From Hydractinia symbiolongicarpus (lineage: Eukaryota; Cnidaria; Hydrozoa; Anthoathecata; Hydractiniidae), in the NCBI RefSeq assembly GCF_029227915.1, contig NC_079883.1, positions 20,894,001 through 20,958,000 of the forward strand: a stretch of 64,000 nt of DNA, written 5' to 3'. This document shows positions 12,701-22,144 of the stretch, piece by piece (the first letter of the stretch is position 1; every line of letters starts with the position of its first letter). A program made the translations under genes and the position numbers. The notes beneath the pieces are model-generated. The model saw only the letters and a list, made by a program, of their open reading frames with translations, searched no databases and was not told the origin of the DNA.

Positions 12701-15700
12701 ACTACACCTCATGCAACAACCAACACACCTCCAGCTACTGTCATGTTTGGTAGAAACATCAGAAATAAATTCCTGTATATTCCAAGTTTTTGTCAGAAAA
12801 TTTGAAACTTGACGAAACAGACAGAAGAAATAAGAGAAAAACAAAAGAATATGCTGATACCAACAGAAAAACAGTACAAGAACATCACATCAATGTACGT
12901 GACAGCGTATTAGCGAGAAATATGATGAGGAAAGACAAACTATCGACAAATTGGATACCTAAACCATTCACAGTAATCAAATCATACGAAAAGAGTGCGT
13001 TAATTGAAGACGCACAAGGAAGAAGATACATGAGGAACAAGGTACATCTAAGAAAATATTTACAAAGGAAGGAGGAAGTAGAGAAGAATCAAACAGAAGA
13101 TATACACAGAGAGAAACATGAGAAGACAGAAAGTAAAAACAACAACAGAGAAAAGAAAATAGCTAAAGAGACTGAGAAAAGCAACAACACAGGATACAAT
13201 GGCGAATTCATCACAATTGCTGTTCCACTAGTAGGCCTAGATTGCTTAGTTAGTTCTGACAGTGAAGCTGTGTGCACACAAACAAACTGCCAAACGTCTA
13301 ACACAAGAAGAATTGCTAAAATAATACCTGTTGTTCCAGATGATGTTGTTCCAGATGAAGTTGTTCCAGATGAAGAAAATATTTTGGACATGCGAACACG
13401 AACAGTGACTGAAGACAAAACTCCAGAAACCAAACTAGAAACACATCAGCAGCACAACGAGAAGAAGTGTTTACAAACTAAAAGTCATCCTTGGAAATCA
13501 TATCTTTCACGAAGTAAGAAGAAACAATAGAAACACGTGACGTTGATAACAGAACTTATGTTACACGAAATTTGGACAGTATTCAGTGATACTGGACACA
13601 AAACATTTATGAAGAAGTTCACACATTATGTTCACACCTTTTGTTAATCACGCTTTGCGAACATGTAAATAAGAAGCATGTGAAATAAAAAAACGCTTTT
13701 CAAAGAAGTTAATCATGTATTTACTCATGTGATGGTTTATGTTTTATTATGTGGAACGACGACGTTCGATGAATCAACAACACGATGACGTTCGATGAAT
13801 CAACAACACGATGACGTTCGATGAATCAACAACACGATGACGTACGATGAATCAACAACACGATGACGTTCGATTGATGAGCAACACGACGACGTTCGAT
13901 TGATGAACAACACGATGACGTAATGAAGGATTCGATCAAGAAAGAAGAGGATGTAGTATTTGTATATAATCGGCGACCGTGAGAATTGTAGATATAGAAC
14001 GTGGAGACGAAATAAATATGGCGGTATATTTTAATATAAGAATTCGTGTGTGTCACATAGTTGATCGGTCAGGTATTAGAACACTACAGTTGCGGATGAC
14101 AATGAAAACTAATTGATTCAAACATTTTTTTCACCTACACTATATGTCTTCAAGGAGAAAAAAAGCCTTTGTATTAGCAAATACTTTCTTTGAGATCATC
14201 TGGTGTCGCCATAGTCAGGTGGGACCGTGTGTTCTCTTTGCCTTATGTTGAAATGCAGTGATATTGTGTAAATATTGTTTAACTAATGCATAATGTAAAT
14301 AACACAGTATTTTTTTACATTAAATAAGTAGTTTTAATAATTTAATTACAGCTATGCATACATACGTATAGTAAGGAAATAGTCATTACTTATCAAATAA
14401 TTTCTTCATTCTATTGGGTTAGCTGATTTTTAAATAATACTCTTGGTAATCTAATTGTAAGAAAGAGAGACGGGGGTGGTGTGACACAAATTTCACCACC
14501 CATTTATCAAAGCCCCTTCATCTTAGAAAAATCAAGAAATTTACAATACCCGTATAAGAACCCTACTCATTCACGTTGAAAAAATGAGTTCGCTAGAATT
14601 AGGAAATTAAAGACAAAAAATTACATGTTACGCAACAAGTAATATAACTTTCAGACAAAAAAATATATTAAAAAAGCACCTCAAGTTATTACTGACCCTC
14701 TCCCCTATTTTAGACCTTGTAGTGGAAATCCATCGATTTCAATTTATTAACACCCTCTGACCCTCCGTAACAGATTTTTTTCTTAAAACTTACCAACGCA
14801 CCTTACTCCCAACTAAGTTACCAAGAGTAGCATTGAAGGAACTAATCATGAGATTGGGTGTAAAATTTGAAGCTGTTAACACTGCAATGAATAAATTATC
14901 TTCATATTTGAAAACGCGCATGTTGTAGATTAAGTTCTATAATCCATCCGGTATAGTGAATAAAACTGAGTCGTACTCATAATTTAAAATAAAAAACATT
15001 TTTAAAAAAATACTAAATGATCAGACGCCAGCACCTGCATCATTGCCAGGAGTTGCAACTCCTCGTGAAACTATGTAAGTCTGTTATCTACAGCAAAATA
15101 AATATGTCAATTGTTTGTCTTTTCATACTGTGTTACCAGTCGTCAATGTCCGGTTCGTCCTCTTCGTCAATTCCATAAAATAAAGCCTATGTAGAAACAA
15201 AATGTCTTGTTATAATGGTAAGAGCTTGGACAAAAACCAACATGCATAACTTTACATTTATGGGTTAAGCCTTATCATGGCACATCTGTGTGTTCATTCT
15301 TTACTGAAAATTCTCCGCCCCGATCTGAAGTCCGATTATGACGAGGGAATATAAATGGTTTAATGAAACTGAAGTGGTCCTACTTTGCGCATTGCTAACA
15401 TACTGCCTGGCAATCTAATTCAGCTTGCTATCAAGCAGTAGGTAGGCAATGCAAGTTTAGCTCTACTCCAATTTAACTTGTTTACTTAGTCAAATTATGT
15501 GTGTCTTCATACCACGATACCCACTTATAAATAAATACAACAGATGCATAAAAACACAACAGATGCCTATATATTTAAAATATGCACGTCTGTTAAAAAC
15601 CCGTTTTAGATTAAAGTTACGTTCATAAAATTTTAGGTTGAAAAAGAAGCTATTTAAGACATCTTCTAGTTTTTGCAAATTTCAAACGATACAATGTAAA

Positions 15701-18700
15701 AAATATTGCGTGCATGCCCAGCATATAGGCAAACTTGAATATTATTAGTAAGAAGAAATGTCGAATAAATTATGGGAACTTACCACAAGACCTTTTGGTG
15801 AAAGGTTTTTCCAAATTTGTTCGTCTGCTAAAGGACTTGTCAAATCAATTTGAGCTAACGATACTTTGACTTCACCTATCAATCTTTTGCTAAATCTTTG
15901 AGTACTGTAAACACGAAGACGAATAGCACATTTCTCAACTAGATCTGGAGTCATATGTATAAATGAGAAAGTCATATTAATGACACCTTTACTCGCTGGA
16001 ACAGCTTTAGTTCTGTATCTTTGTTTTCTCATTGGTAATACACATAAATGTACTTGTATATAATCGGCACCCCCACGTTCCACTGGAGGTATATCACTAG
16101 CACGTATAACTGTTAAATTTATTTTATTTGCGGCAGGCATATATGTAAATTGAATCAAAATTTTTCCTGCGACACACAATGGTTCTGCTTCTTCCGGATC
16201 AAAACCAACTGGGTCACCTGCTGTAGATACGCTATCTCCTGCACCTGCAACTGAAGGAGCAGGAGGAGCTAAAGTCATTCTATCACTTGGAGTTCCTGGC
16301 AATGTTGCATTGACTAAAGCGGTGATAGTTGTCGATCCTGGTTGAGGATCAACACCACCTCCTACGACTGGAGGAAGTCCACCTCCATTTCCTCCACCTC
16401 CCCCACCTGTTGCTCCATCTGTCCCATCCACCGAAATTTGTGGTTGATCGGGTCCTGCAGGATTCGTCTGTGTACCATCCTGCGGCGGATTTACAATTGG
16501 CTCCCCTGTAAAAAAAATTATATAAAAGAATTATACAGGGCTTCCCGTTTATCAAAAAATCTACCAATTCTTTTTATCCCCATGCTAACATAAAAAAGAT
16601 ATCAACTACTTTTTTAATATACACAACTTAAAGTGATATTGATTTGGAAATAATAAACTTTCTATCTAATGCGACTTTTAATAACTGATGGGAAATCGCT
16701 CCAGTATTATTTATATTGATATAGTTGGAAACATATGAGAAAAAGTGGTGTACATTATTGGAAAAGAAAATGTTGTATATAAAGGAGATATATAGAATAT
16801 AACATACAATGGATGTTACTGGTATGTAATTAAGCATGTAATATACAAAAAAGAAACCAAAATGCATTTCAAAGGATAAAGTTGTAATGAAGGAGATGTG
16901 TACAACGTGTGTACAATATTTTATCTTAGCACGACTACAGACAGAGAGACACAATTTTATTTGCAGTAAAGTGTAGCATAATCAGTATAATGTATTATTT
17001 TGAGAGTAAAAAATTGAGCTGAAATTAGAAAGGAAGACAATGCGAAACATCGAAGAAATTAAATACGAGAGGTCTAATATTGTAAGTCCTGGAAAGCAGG
17101 CGACGTAAAGACCAAAACTGATGCTATATGATCATTGATGATCTTTAATTTCATGATTGATTTTGTAATGAAAAAAATTGTCGTGGAACTAGTTATTCGT
17201 TTTATCCAGTTTCGCACAACTAATTGTTGCGGGAACATTTTATGAATTATGCACTAAATAATACTAAAATCAGAACTACAATTATGCAAAAACTATGAAA
17301 TTGTTGAACTCAATAAATTAAAAAATTTAATGTGAACAAATTCATCTGTGTTTAATATTTAAAAGTAGCAAGGTGAAATTAAAAATTATAAAAATGTATA
17401 TATCATACAACAACGTATACACCTTCCAGGCGAGTAATAAAAAGGTTTGTTAAAAAAACAGTATGGCTTAAATATACGATCATTTTAAATAATTATTTTT
17501 AAAAAATAATTTAAAAATAATTGTGCAAACAGGCATAAAATAAAGAAAAACACCTATCATTATTTAAAAACTTTCATTTTCAAATGCTCATTTTTTCCTT
17601 TTGAATTCTACTGTTTACTCACTCAAGTACTGTCACACCGAGAAGTAAATATTTAAACTATGAAGATATGCCTTATCAAGTGATTTTTTAGAAGAACTTA
17701 GGGCGAATTCAAAAAAACCTTAAGATGGTGAGATGCGGATGTTTACAAAGTTTTATGTGCACATCCTGACAGGCAAGAAAAGAAGGACCACAAAATACAA
17801 ATTGGCTGATTTTAATATTTTAAGAAATAACATTACGACATTACGTCAAGCATTACTACTGCTTTGTCCCCAATTGGTTGGAGTGACAGTCATTCTGACA
17901 TGTCATCAACAAAGATGCATTTTTAAAGCAGCAATGTATAAAAAATATTATTACGGATCATGTTTCACGTGTCACTCACTCAGGCCTAGTGTTTGTTAAC
18001 AGCTGTAAAACATGTTTCAGGTTCTAATAAATTGCCGAAATTGGGTTCCACATGCTTTTGTGTTAAATTATGTTCTTAATAGGCGCACTAATATTCGTTA
18101 AAAACCAAGTATTAATTTGTTTTCCTAAGTAAATATATGCAAGTGATATATTATACTAGTTATACAAGAATTCGTTCATTAGTACTTGAAGCTACCGTCT
18201 GGCTCGCAGACAGCCATCGAGTATTACATTATAAACAAGTTCTTAGCCTGCCGAAAATTCAAATGTTGCAACAGAGTCGATAAAATGCATTTGGCAAGAA
18301 TAAGTCTGAAATAAGCTATGAATCCATGTTACCACTACAAAGTTTCTTTAAATTTGTAGTTTTAAAAAAGAAGCCATTTAATTATGACTGAGTTAGCTCT
18401 TGTTTGTGAAAGTTGTTGCAACACCATCTGCTCAATTTCTCTTTATATATTCTTGTGTATAATATTTTAAAACATTTCTGTCAAGATATATACGGTAAAA
18501 AGCTCCTTAACAGCAGGAAATTCTTGGGGTGTGAAGTTTTAATTTTATTTCAAATTTCAAGTTATGGTTGCGTGCTTTTTTATCAAATTTATTGTTGAAA
18601 GTTGCCTTGCAAAAGGAAATAGTTGAAAATTTATGTCTCTACCTTTTATATACTTTATGTATCTGCAGTAGTTAGTAATACGCCCATATAACCAGCCACT

Positions 18701-19460
18701 ATACATGGTGTTTCTTTTTAATTAAATATTCAAACATGATAAGGGTATTAGATGTAATGCAACTCAATTTATTTATATGTAGGCCTAGCTAGCTTAGTTG
18801 CAAAACTTTCCTGCTCCTTATAGCTAAAATAACTCTTAAAATTCTAAGCAATCAATTACTTGTTCATTTCTACTTGTAAATGCACCATTATTGAGATTTC
18901 ATTACCAATGTAAGTAACCTTTGCCGCCTAAAATACCTTTATTTTCCCACACTGCATTACGAATTCATAAATTTGAAAATGGTAGCACTGTCAGTAAAAA
19001 CTTAGAAATTTGCGGTTTCATCTACAGATTTTTTGACAAAAGTTGCAGCTTATCGTGGTATTATAATAGGTTCCCACAGATCGTGGGTTTTCTATACATT
19101 ATGATGTGTAATGCTCGGCGCACATATTGAGAGCGTCTACTGTTTGATTTAATTAAACCTAAAGAACTTACCTTCTTCCTTTGTCGGGCAACAAAGGTTC
19201 TTTTTGAACACTGTGAAATATAGTATCACTAGAACTATCACTAGTACCAGCAAAAGGCATATCGATAGTATAGCAAGAACAGGAACTAAAAGAGAAAGAA
19301 ATATTTGCACTGTAGATACAAAAATGTACACTTCTTATCCATTTGCAAATATGGGTGTGTCCTAAGTTTTGAACAAACACTAAATCTTTCTTTACAAACG
19401 GGATGCTTTGCAAACGCAATTCATTACAAAACGATGAGAAAGAATCTTACATAAGGACAT
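6470..19460 (-). CDS. Synaptotagmin-like tandem C2 membrane protein, copy A (5 coding exons, 449 aa)
   Basis: Coding exons in order: 19451-19460 (MSL plus one base), 19172-19285 (transmembrane), 15784-16505 (linker + C2A), 6894-7074 and 6470-6792 (C2B). All junctions are GT/AG and in phase; the total is 1350 nt. The protein has a very short luminal end, one membrane segment (residues ~5-28), Cys/Lys after it, a Gly/Pro-rich linker, C2A (ends SPKGLV) and C2B. The C2B tail HWKEMI...WQAL matches the terminal helix of synaptotagmin C2B domains. The Asp residues that bind Ca2+ are missing: C2A loop 3 reads VYSTQRFSKRL and C2B loop 3 is RRRRKK. A Ca2+-independent trafficking role like that of Syt12-type proteins is therefore inferred. 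The intron between C2A and C2B holds the retrotransposon. Confidence 0.82.
6894..7074 (-). CDS. C2B first exon, copy A
   Basis: 181 nt, acceptor AAATTAG and donor GTAAGC. It encodes a linker and the first strands of C2B (ELLVSLHYVDLVGRLTVEVI). It is too short and split to look like a gene on its own. The equivalent exon of copy B (22256-22436) has the same length. Confidence 0.75.
7075..8392. other. Intron of copy A, mostly featureless
   Basis: AT-rich intron DNA. At 7389-7580 there are facing GACTC-type ends (GACTCCTGACTC ... ACGAGTCTACTGTA) that may mark an old inverted-repeat element. The frame at 7804-8112 is hydrophobic and of low complexity, and I reject it. Confidence 0.4.
8393..8401 (+). 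promoter_or_regulatory. Candidate TATA box
   Basis: TATATAAAA lies about 100 bases before an ATG-started 45-aa frame on the plus strand. The spacing would put transcription start near 8425 with a ~70-base leader. The only evidence is motif and position. Confidence 0.35.
8494..8631 (+). CDS. Candidate 45-aa protein inside the intron of copy A
   Basis: An ATG-to-TAA frame of 45 codons starts MITGTVGFKIDPSKF and ends SPHYNPL. Its composition is balanced and protein-like (no low-complexity runs), unlike other short frames nearby. A TATATAAAA box stands 93 bases before the ATG. It runs opposite to the host gene. The retrotransposon begins 45 bases after the stop, so its 3' UTR may be interrupted; an ATTAAA word occurs beyond the element near 14,317. 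I do not recognise a family. It may equally be chance. Confidence 0.35.
   Translation: MITGTVGFKIDPSKFKESGYGLHSKHFVADSSKTFVVESPHYNPL
8677..8842 (+). repeat. 5' LTR, outer copy
   Basis: 166 bp from TGTAGTATTTG to GAACACTACA. It is followed by a 53-bp leader starting AATTTGCGGACGAG. The whole 219-bp LTR+leader block is repeated directly after it. It differs from the inner copy by a G/C change in GAATTGGTG. Confidence 0.85.
8896..9061 (+). repeat. 5' LTR, inner copy
   Basis: 166 bp, near-identical to 8677-8842, followed by the same leader (to about 9114) and then by gag. This is the copy in the expected place for a 5' LTR. Confidence 0.85.
9149..9844 (+). pseudogene. gag: gag (capsid part) of the retrotransposon
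   Basis: 231-aa frame beginning MATAAIPVQLPALRQFDPKG and including WEKWRKSFSYF, both typical of gag in K02A2.6-like elements. It would form the particle that packages element RNA. The frame stops at 9842-9844, and the zinc knuckles that should follow lie in the +1 frame. The junction sits at a run of six A (9826-9831), so a one-base slip in the genome or programmed frameshifting are both possible. Decay is likelier given the other breaks. Confidence 0.8.
9842..11837 (+). pseudogene. pol: Zinc knuckles, protease, reverse transcriptase and RNase H of the retrotransposon
   Basis: Two CCHC knuckles (CGRCGMTSHSSKDC and CKKCSLIGHFAKC) are followed by an aspartic protease motif (VDSGST), then reverse transcriptase with RLCIDMRRAN, CKLDLREGYHQI and catalytic ISDDILLWG, then RNase H (VDASPIGLGA, TDHKPLEKI). 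A TGA at 11163-11165 breaks the frame between the reverse transcriptase palm and thumb; the same frame resumes directly after it. A frame change near 11755-11775 separates RNase H from integrase. Confidence 0.85.
11750..12805 (+). pseudogene. int: Integrase of the retrotransposon
   Basis: The zinc-binding end (HEHHLG ... CMSCQA) and the DDE core are present: LALDIQG, IADNGKQ and GEVERFNR hold the two Asp and the Glu. The frame is shifted from RNase H at its start and shifts again near 12,790, where the C-terminal part continues in another frame. The catalytic residues themselves look intact. Confidence 0.82.
12790..13530 (+). pseudogene. Integrase C-terminal part and charged tail
   Basis: The first ~90 residues (VRDSVLARNM, FTVIKSYEKSA) are the SH3-like integrase end. 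The rest is a Lys/Glu-rich tail with a short internal repeat at 13332-13376 (VVPDE three times). It ends with TAG at 13528-13530. No signal peptide or membrane segment suggests an envelope. Confidence 0.7.
13753..13925 (+). repeat. 26-bp minisatellite inside the retrotransposon
   Basis: About 6.5 copies of a 26-base unit (ACGATGACGTTCGATGAATC plus AACAAC) lie between the last coding frame and the purine tract. Later units have TTGATGAGC or TTGATGAAC variants. Confidence 0.85.
13937..13951 (+). promoter_or_regulatory. Polypurine tract of the retrotransposon
   Basis: AAGAAAGAAGAGGA lies directly in front of the 3' LTR, the position where plus-strand DNA synthesis is primed. Confidence 0.75.
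13952..14088 (+). repeat. 3' LTR with internal deletion
   Basis: 137 bp, same ends as the 5' LTRs. About 29 bases (starting ACTAATCTAGG) present in both 5' copies are missing between GGTCAG and GTATTAG. It carries GGCGG where the 5' copies have GGAAG. Confidence 0.85.
14094..15020. other. Intron of copy A, no further feature
   Basis: AT-rich intron sequence. The first part would have been continuous with 8632-8676 before the element arrived. An ATTAAA word at about 14,317 could serve the candidate plus-strand small gene. Confidence 0.4.
15021..15080 (-). CDS. Candidate alternative terminal exon 2, copy A (ends PGNDAGAGV)
   Basis: Acceptor AACAG followed by 20 codons in phase 0, so it can join the C2A donor at 15784; it ends in TGA at 15021-15023. 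The last ten residues match the copy B counterpart (PGNDADAGV) with one change, while the surrounding intron is unlike. It would give a C2A-only protein. It could also be 3' UTR of the neighbouring acidic exon. Confidence 0.4.
   Translation of the reverse strand, partial: TYIVSRGVATPGNDAGAGV
15133..15186 (-). CDS. Candidate alternative terminal exon 1, copy A (acidic tail)
   Basis: 18 codons after acceptor CTACATAG, in phase with the C2A donor: ALFYGIDEEDEPDIDDW then TAA. Copy B (26793-26846) has the same exon with one conservative change (F/Y), silent changes and a different stop codon (TGA). That pattern indicates selection on the peptide. Joined to C2A it ends the protein at 299 aa, without C2B. 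It cannot be read through into C2B because of the stop. Confidence 0.6.
   Translation of the reverse strand, partial: ALFYGIDEEDEPDIDDW
15784..16505 (-). CDS. Linker + C2A exon, copy A
   Basis: 722 nt between acceptor TTTTACAG and donor GTAAGT. The first ~95 codons encode a Gly/Pro-rich linker (six Gly in a row, then GGG) ending DRMTLAPPAPSVAG. The C2A domain follows (GKILIQFTYMPAANKINLTV ... IWKNLSP). The loop Asp residues needed for Ca2+ are absent (ERGGADY, STQRFSKR). The C2A half is nearly identical to copy B, while the linker has diverged. Confidence 0.82.
16510..19171. other. Intron 2 of copy A, no further feature
   Basis: AT-rich. Frames at 16628-16954 and 17733-17999 are of low complexity or isolated and lack support. 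Short direct repeats only. Confidence 0.4.
19172..19285 (-). CDS. Transmembrane exon, copy A
   Basis: 114 nt, acceptor TTTTAG and donor GTAAG, phase 1 at both ends. It encodes ~25 hydrophobic residues (ILSICLLLVLVIVLVILYF) followed by FKKNLCC, a basic stop-transfer with a Cys pair that could be acylated. The copy B exon is diverged but clearly homologous and 15 nt longer. Confidence 0.78.
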
Positions 19461-19495
19461 ATCGAGTCATCTTTAGCTTTGTTTCTTCATCCACG
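19451..19495 (-). CDS. Initiator exon, copy A (MSL + 1 base), with uORF
   Basis: About 45-50 bases are identical to copy B and end at a GTAAG donor. Only the ATG at 19460 (ATGTCCTTA T|gt) is in phase with the transmembrane exon. Two earlier ATGs lie in other frames; the first makes a five-codon uORF (MKKQS then stop) conserved in both copies. The leader beyond 19495 is not defined. Confidence 0.62.
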
Positions 19496-19599
19496 TTAAC
19501 TATGCACAAAGTTATACTACACAATTTAATATCTTTTTTTTAAAAAATCTTCTTTCTGCTTTGTCTGTAAAAAACTAAAACTAAAAACTAAAATTCGTA

Positions 19600-19800
19600 C
19601 ATCTAAACAAACTTTACAAAAAATCTTTCTCCTTTTCCTCCATGTTGTTCTTGCAAGAAAATATTATAAATACAGTGTGGCTTAAAACCAATGATGCGTG
19701 CGACACCTGCGTTTATCACAGTAGCTCTGTACATCTCAATATAAGAATATGCTCATCATTTTCTGCATGTTTTTAATTACTTGATTGAGAAAACTTCAAA
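19600..19800 (-). promoter_or_regulatory. Conserved upstream (promoter) block, copy A
   Basis: Words such as GATGCGTG.GACACCTG, ATC.CAGTAG and ATTTTCTGCATGTTT are shared, in order, with 32,820-32,930 upstream of copy B. The shared block begins ~200 bases before the initiator exon. Its function as a promoter is inferred from position and conservation. Confidence 0.4.
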
Positions 19801-19854
19801 TCTTTAAACGCCGCTCTTTAATAAACGCCGCAGTTTAGTATCCATAGCACGCTC

Positions 19855-20155
19855 GATTATTATTATTATTATCAAAATCTTTTACCCAGGATGACCTTTT
19901 CAGTTCCTATTGGTACTGCTATCAACGAGGGTCCCGCGAAGGGGGTCCTAGTGCATTTAAAGCTCCCATTTGGTCTACGAAAGTCGTGCAAGCATAGCAA
20001 TCGCTTAACTAGACAACCGCCTGTGATGTCAATCCAATTCTCATGCTGAATGTTGAGCAGAAAGGATGGATTTACACTTTTATAATCTCTGACATGACTC
20101 AACCGGATTTTGAACCTGCATTGAAAGAGAACGCTCTACTACAAGGCCACCAGTC
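19855..20155 (-). repeat. tRNA-derived SINE
   Basis: Read on the minus strand it starts GGTGGCCTTGTAGTAGAGCG (A-box-like), then GGTTCAAAATCC (B-box-like) about 30 bases on, then a ~200-base body, and ends in GATAATAATAATAATAAT. A pol III promoter head plus a short simple-repeat tail is the SINE layout. The frame at 19872-20102 is a by-product. No clear target duplication was found. Confidence 0.7.
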
Positions 20156-20550
20156 GGTGATTGCAACGTTGATAAGACTAGCTTTCTAACATCATAGTTC
20201 AATTAACGGGAGGAGAATGACTGATTTCCAGCTTTCTCGTGGCTTTTGTTCGTCTGAACCGCACGAATAGAATTGAATTAGAAATGTGTGGAAAAGTTGT
20301 ATTCAAGTATGTCCAATCAGCCGAATGCGTATCTTGCTTCGATTACTTGAAAAATAAGTTACATTATTGTATTTTGCGAGGATATAATCGCTTTAAGCAA
20401 TCAGTTAAAACCTGACGGATTACCTGTAAGGCGAACACAATAACAGCTTTCTGTTTGCTCATGCTACTTACAAGGAAGAGAAAAGAACATTTGCTATATC
20501 TGTATTTATCCTTGAAGGAAAGGCTTATTACCACATTCTATTATTCTTCA

Positions 20551-21230
20551 CATGTTATTCTCTTCTCTTCTCTTCTCTCTTCTCTTCTCTTCTCTTCTCT
20601 TCTCTTCTCTTCTCTTCTCTCCTCTTCTCTTCTCTTCTCTTCTCTTCTCTTCTCTTCTCTTCTCTTCTCTTCTCTTCTCTTCTCTTCTCTTCTCTTCTCT
20701 TCTCTTCTCTTCTCTTCTCTTCTCTTCTCTTCTCTTCTCTCCTCTTCTCTTCTCTTCTCTTCTCTTCTCTTCTCTTCTCTTCTCTTCTCTTCTCTCCTCT
20801 TCTCTTCTCTTCTCTTCTCTTCTCTTCTCTTCTCTTCTCTTCTCTCCTCTTTTTTCTCTCCTCTTCTCTTCTCTCCTCTTCTCTCCTCTTCTCTTCTCTT
20901 CTCTTCTCTTCTCTTCTTCTCTTCTCTTCTCTTCTCTTCTCTTCTCTTCTCTTCTCTTCTCTTCTCTTCTCTTCTCTTCTCTTCTCTTCTCTTCTCTTCT
21001 CTTCTCTTCTCTTCTCTTCTCTTCTCTTCTCTTCTCTTCTCTTCTCTTCTCTTCTCTTCTCTTCTCTTCTCTTCTCTCCTCTTCTCTTCTCTTCTCTTCT
21101 CTTCTCTTCTCTTCTCTTCTCTTCTCTTCTCTTCTCTTCTCTTCTCTTCTCTTCTCTTCTCTTCTCTTCTCTTCTCTTCTCTTCTCTTCTCTTCTCTTCT
21201 CTTCTCTTCTCTTCTCTTCTCTTCTCTTCG
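20551..21230. repeat. Pentanucleotide satellite (TCTCT)n
   Basis: About 680 bp of TCTCT repeats with sparse C insertions (TCTCC), one TTTTTT interruption near 20,850 and a phase slip near 20,917. Long frames on both strands are artefacts of the 5-base period. It lies between the two tandem-C2 genes, next to GCGGTCGGGTAACCGG. Confidence 0.97.
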
Positions 21231-21249
21231 CGGTCGGGTAACCGGATGT

Positions 21250-21315
21250 CCTGTGGTCGTCAAAAGGTGAGGTGGATTTTTCCACGGGATCATCGACTAG
21301 TGGTCTGATAATACT
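21250..21315 (-). repeat. Fragment of the CTAGTCGATAAAGCCCGTGG repeat family
   Basis: In reverse complement this matches the ends of the units at 28.8-30.9 kb (GTGGATTTTTCCACGGGATC then ATCGACTAG). It directly follows the satellite. Confidence 0.55.
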
Positions 21316-21821
21316 GCGGGTATAACTAGGATATTGGGTAAAACTGCAGATAAATTCATAGAACTGAAAGCGTCGGTAAGTAAAACTACATTAGTAACTT
21401 CTCTCATTGAATAAATTGCGGCTTCTTCTCCCGTAACATGCCTTTCAAATATCTGCAGACGTCTTTATTTCACAGTATTTATTATCAGTCGGATATACGT
21501 CGTTTTTACTTTCAGCTACTAAATCGCGAATTAAAAAAAACTTCTTATAATTTTTAAGATGTTGCGTTATTATTTTCAATTATAAAAAAAGTAAAAGTCA
21601 TTAGCAGAAAAATCAAAATAAAAAATTAGAAAATATATATACATGTTCAATGAATAACACTATCATATTTGTACACTAATTTATCCAAGCACAAATGTAC
21701 ACAAAAAGTGTACGTTAGGAAAAACCTTTTAACACCCTACAATATAATATTTTAACTCTAAGACAAAAGATATAAATAATAACCAAACAAATAAAATAAA
21801 TTCGACAGTTATACGTGCTAA

Positions 21822-22144
21822 CTATCCAGCTGTTTGTAGAGCTTGCCAATGACATACATCACAATCTGGATTTTGTATCATTTCTTTCCAGTGATTTGCC
21901 TCACATGTTCCTGAAGTGTTCAGTCCGAATGCAAACCATCCAATAATTGTTCTTTTCTTTCTTCTTCGTCTTCCAACAGCAAAAACGGTAAACATCATTG
22001 TGGCCTGTTTCAAATCCTCTGGTGACATTGGATAAACAAATGTTTCATTGAATTCAGGATCCGATGATTGATTTCTTAAGGAAGTTTTGCTCTTTCCAAT
22101 CTTCTTACCTTTGCCAGAGACGACTTTAATTTTCACGAATGTAT
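21822..22144 (-). CDS. C2B terminal exon, copy B
   Basis: 323 nt, acceptor GTATCTAAAG side reads TTTAG|ATAC; TAG at 21822-21824. The protein differs from copy A at very few positions (for example CEANHWKEM against CETNHWKEM, GKGKK against GEGKK). Confidence 0.8.

Larger units (their letters stand above)
8677..14088 (+). mobile_element. Ty3/gypsy LTR retrotransposon, K02A2.6-like, degenerate
   Basis: A full-length but decayed element with a 5-bp target duplication GTTGC on both sides (8672-8676 and 14089-14093). The LTRs start TGTAGT and end ACTACA. Order: LTR, leader, second LTR, second leader, gag, zinc knuckles, protease, reverse transcriptase, RNase H, integrase, Lys/Glu-rich tail, 26-bp satellite, purine tract, 3' LTR. 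Reverse transcriptase before integrase is the Ty3/gypsy order. No envelope gene is seen. At least one stop codon and three frame changes break the coding region, so it is unlikely to move by itself. It lies antisense in an intron of copy A. Confidence 0.9.

Noticed and set aside
15133-15186. The acidic exon as an internal exon leading into C2B
   Set aside because: The only donor-like site (CTG|gtaac) leaves phase 2, which meets a stop at once in the C2B exon; it can only be terminal.
16329-16593. Plus-strand and alternate-frame ORFs over the linker exon
   Set aside because: Shadows of the Gly/Pro-rich linker coding sequence on the minus strand.
19872-20102. 76-codon minus-strand frame
   Set aside because: It lies entirely in the SINE body and has no start context or homology.
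20455-21293. Long open frames on both strands (up to ~270 codons) of Ser/Leu/Phe or Arg/Glu repeats
   Set aside because: They are the necessary result of a 5-base repeat without stop codons and appear in four frames at once.
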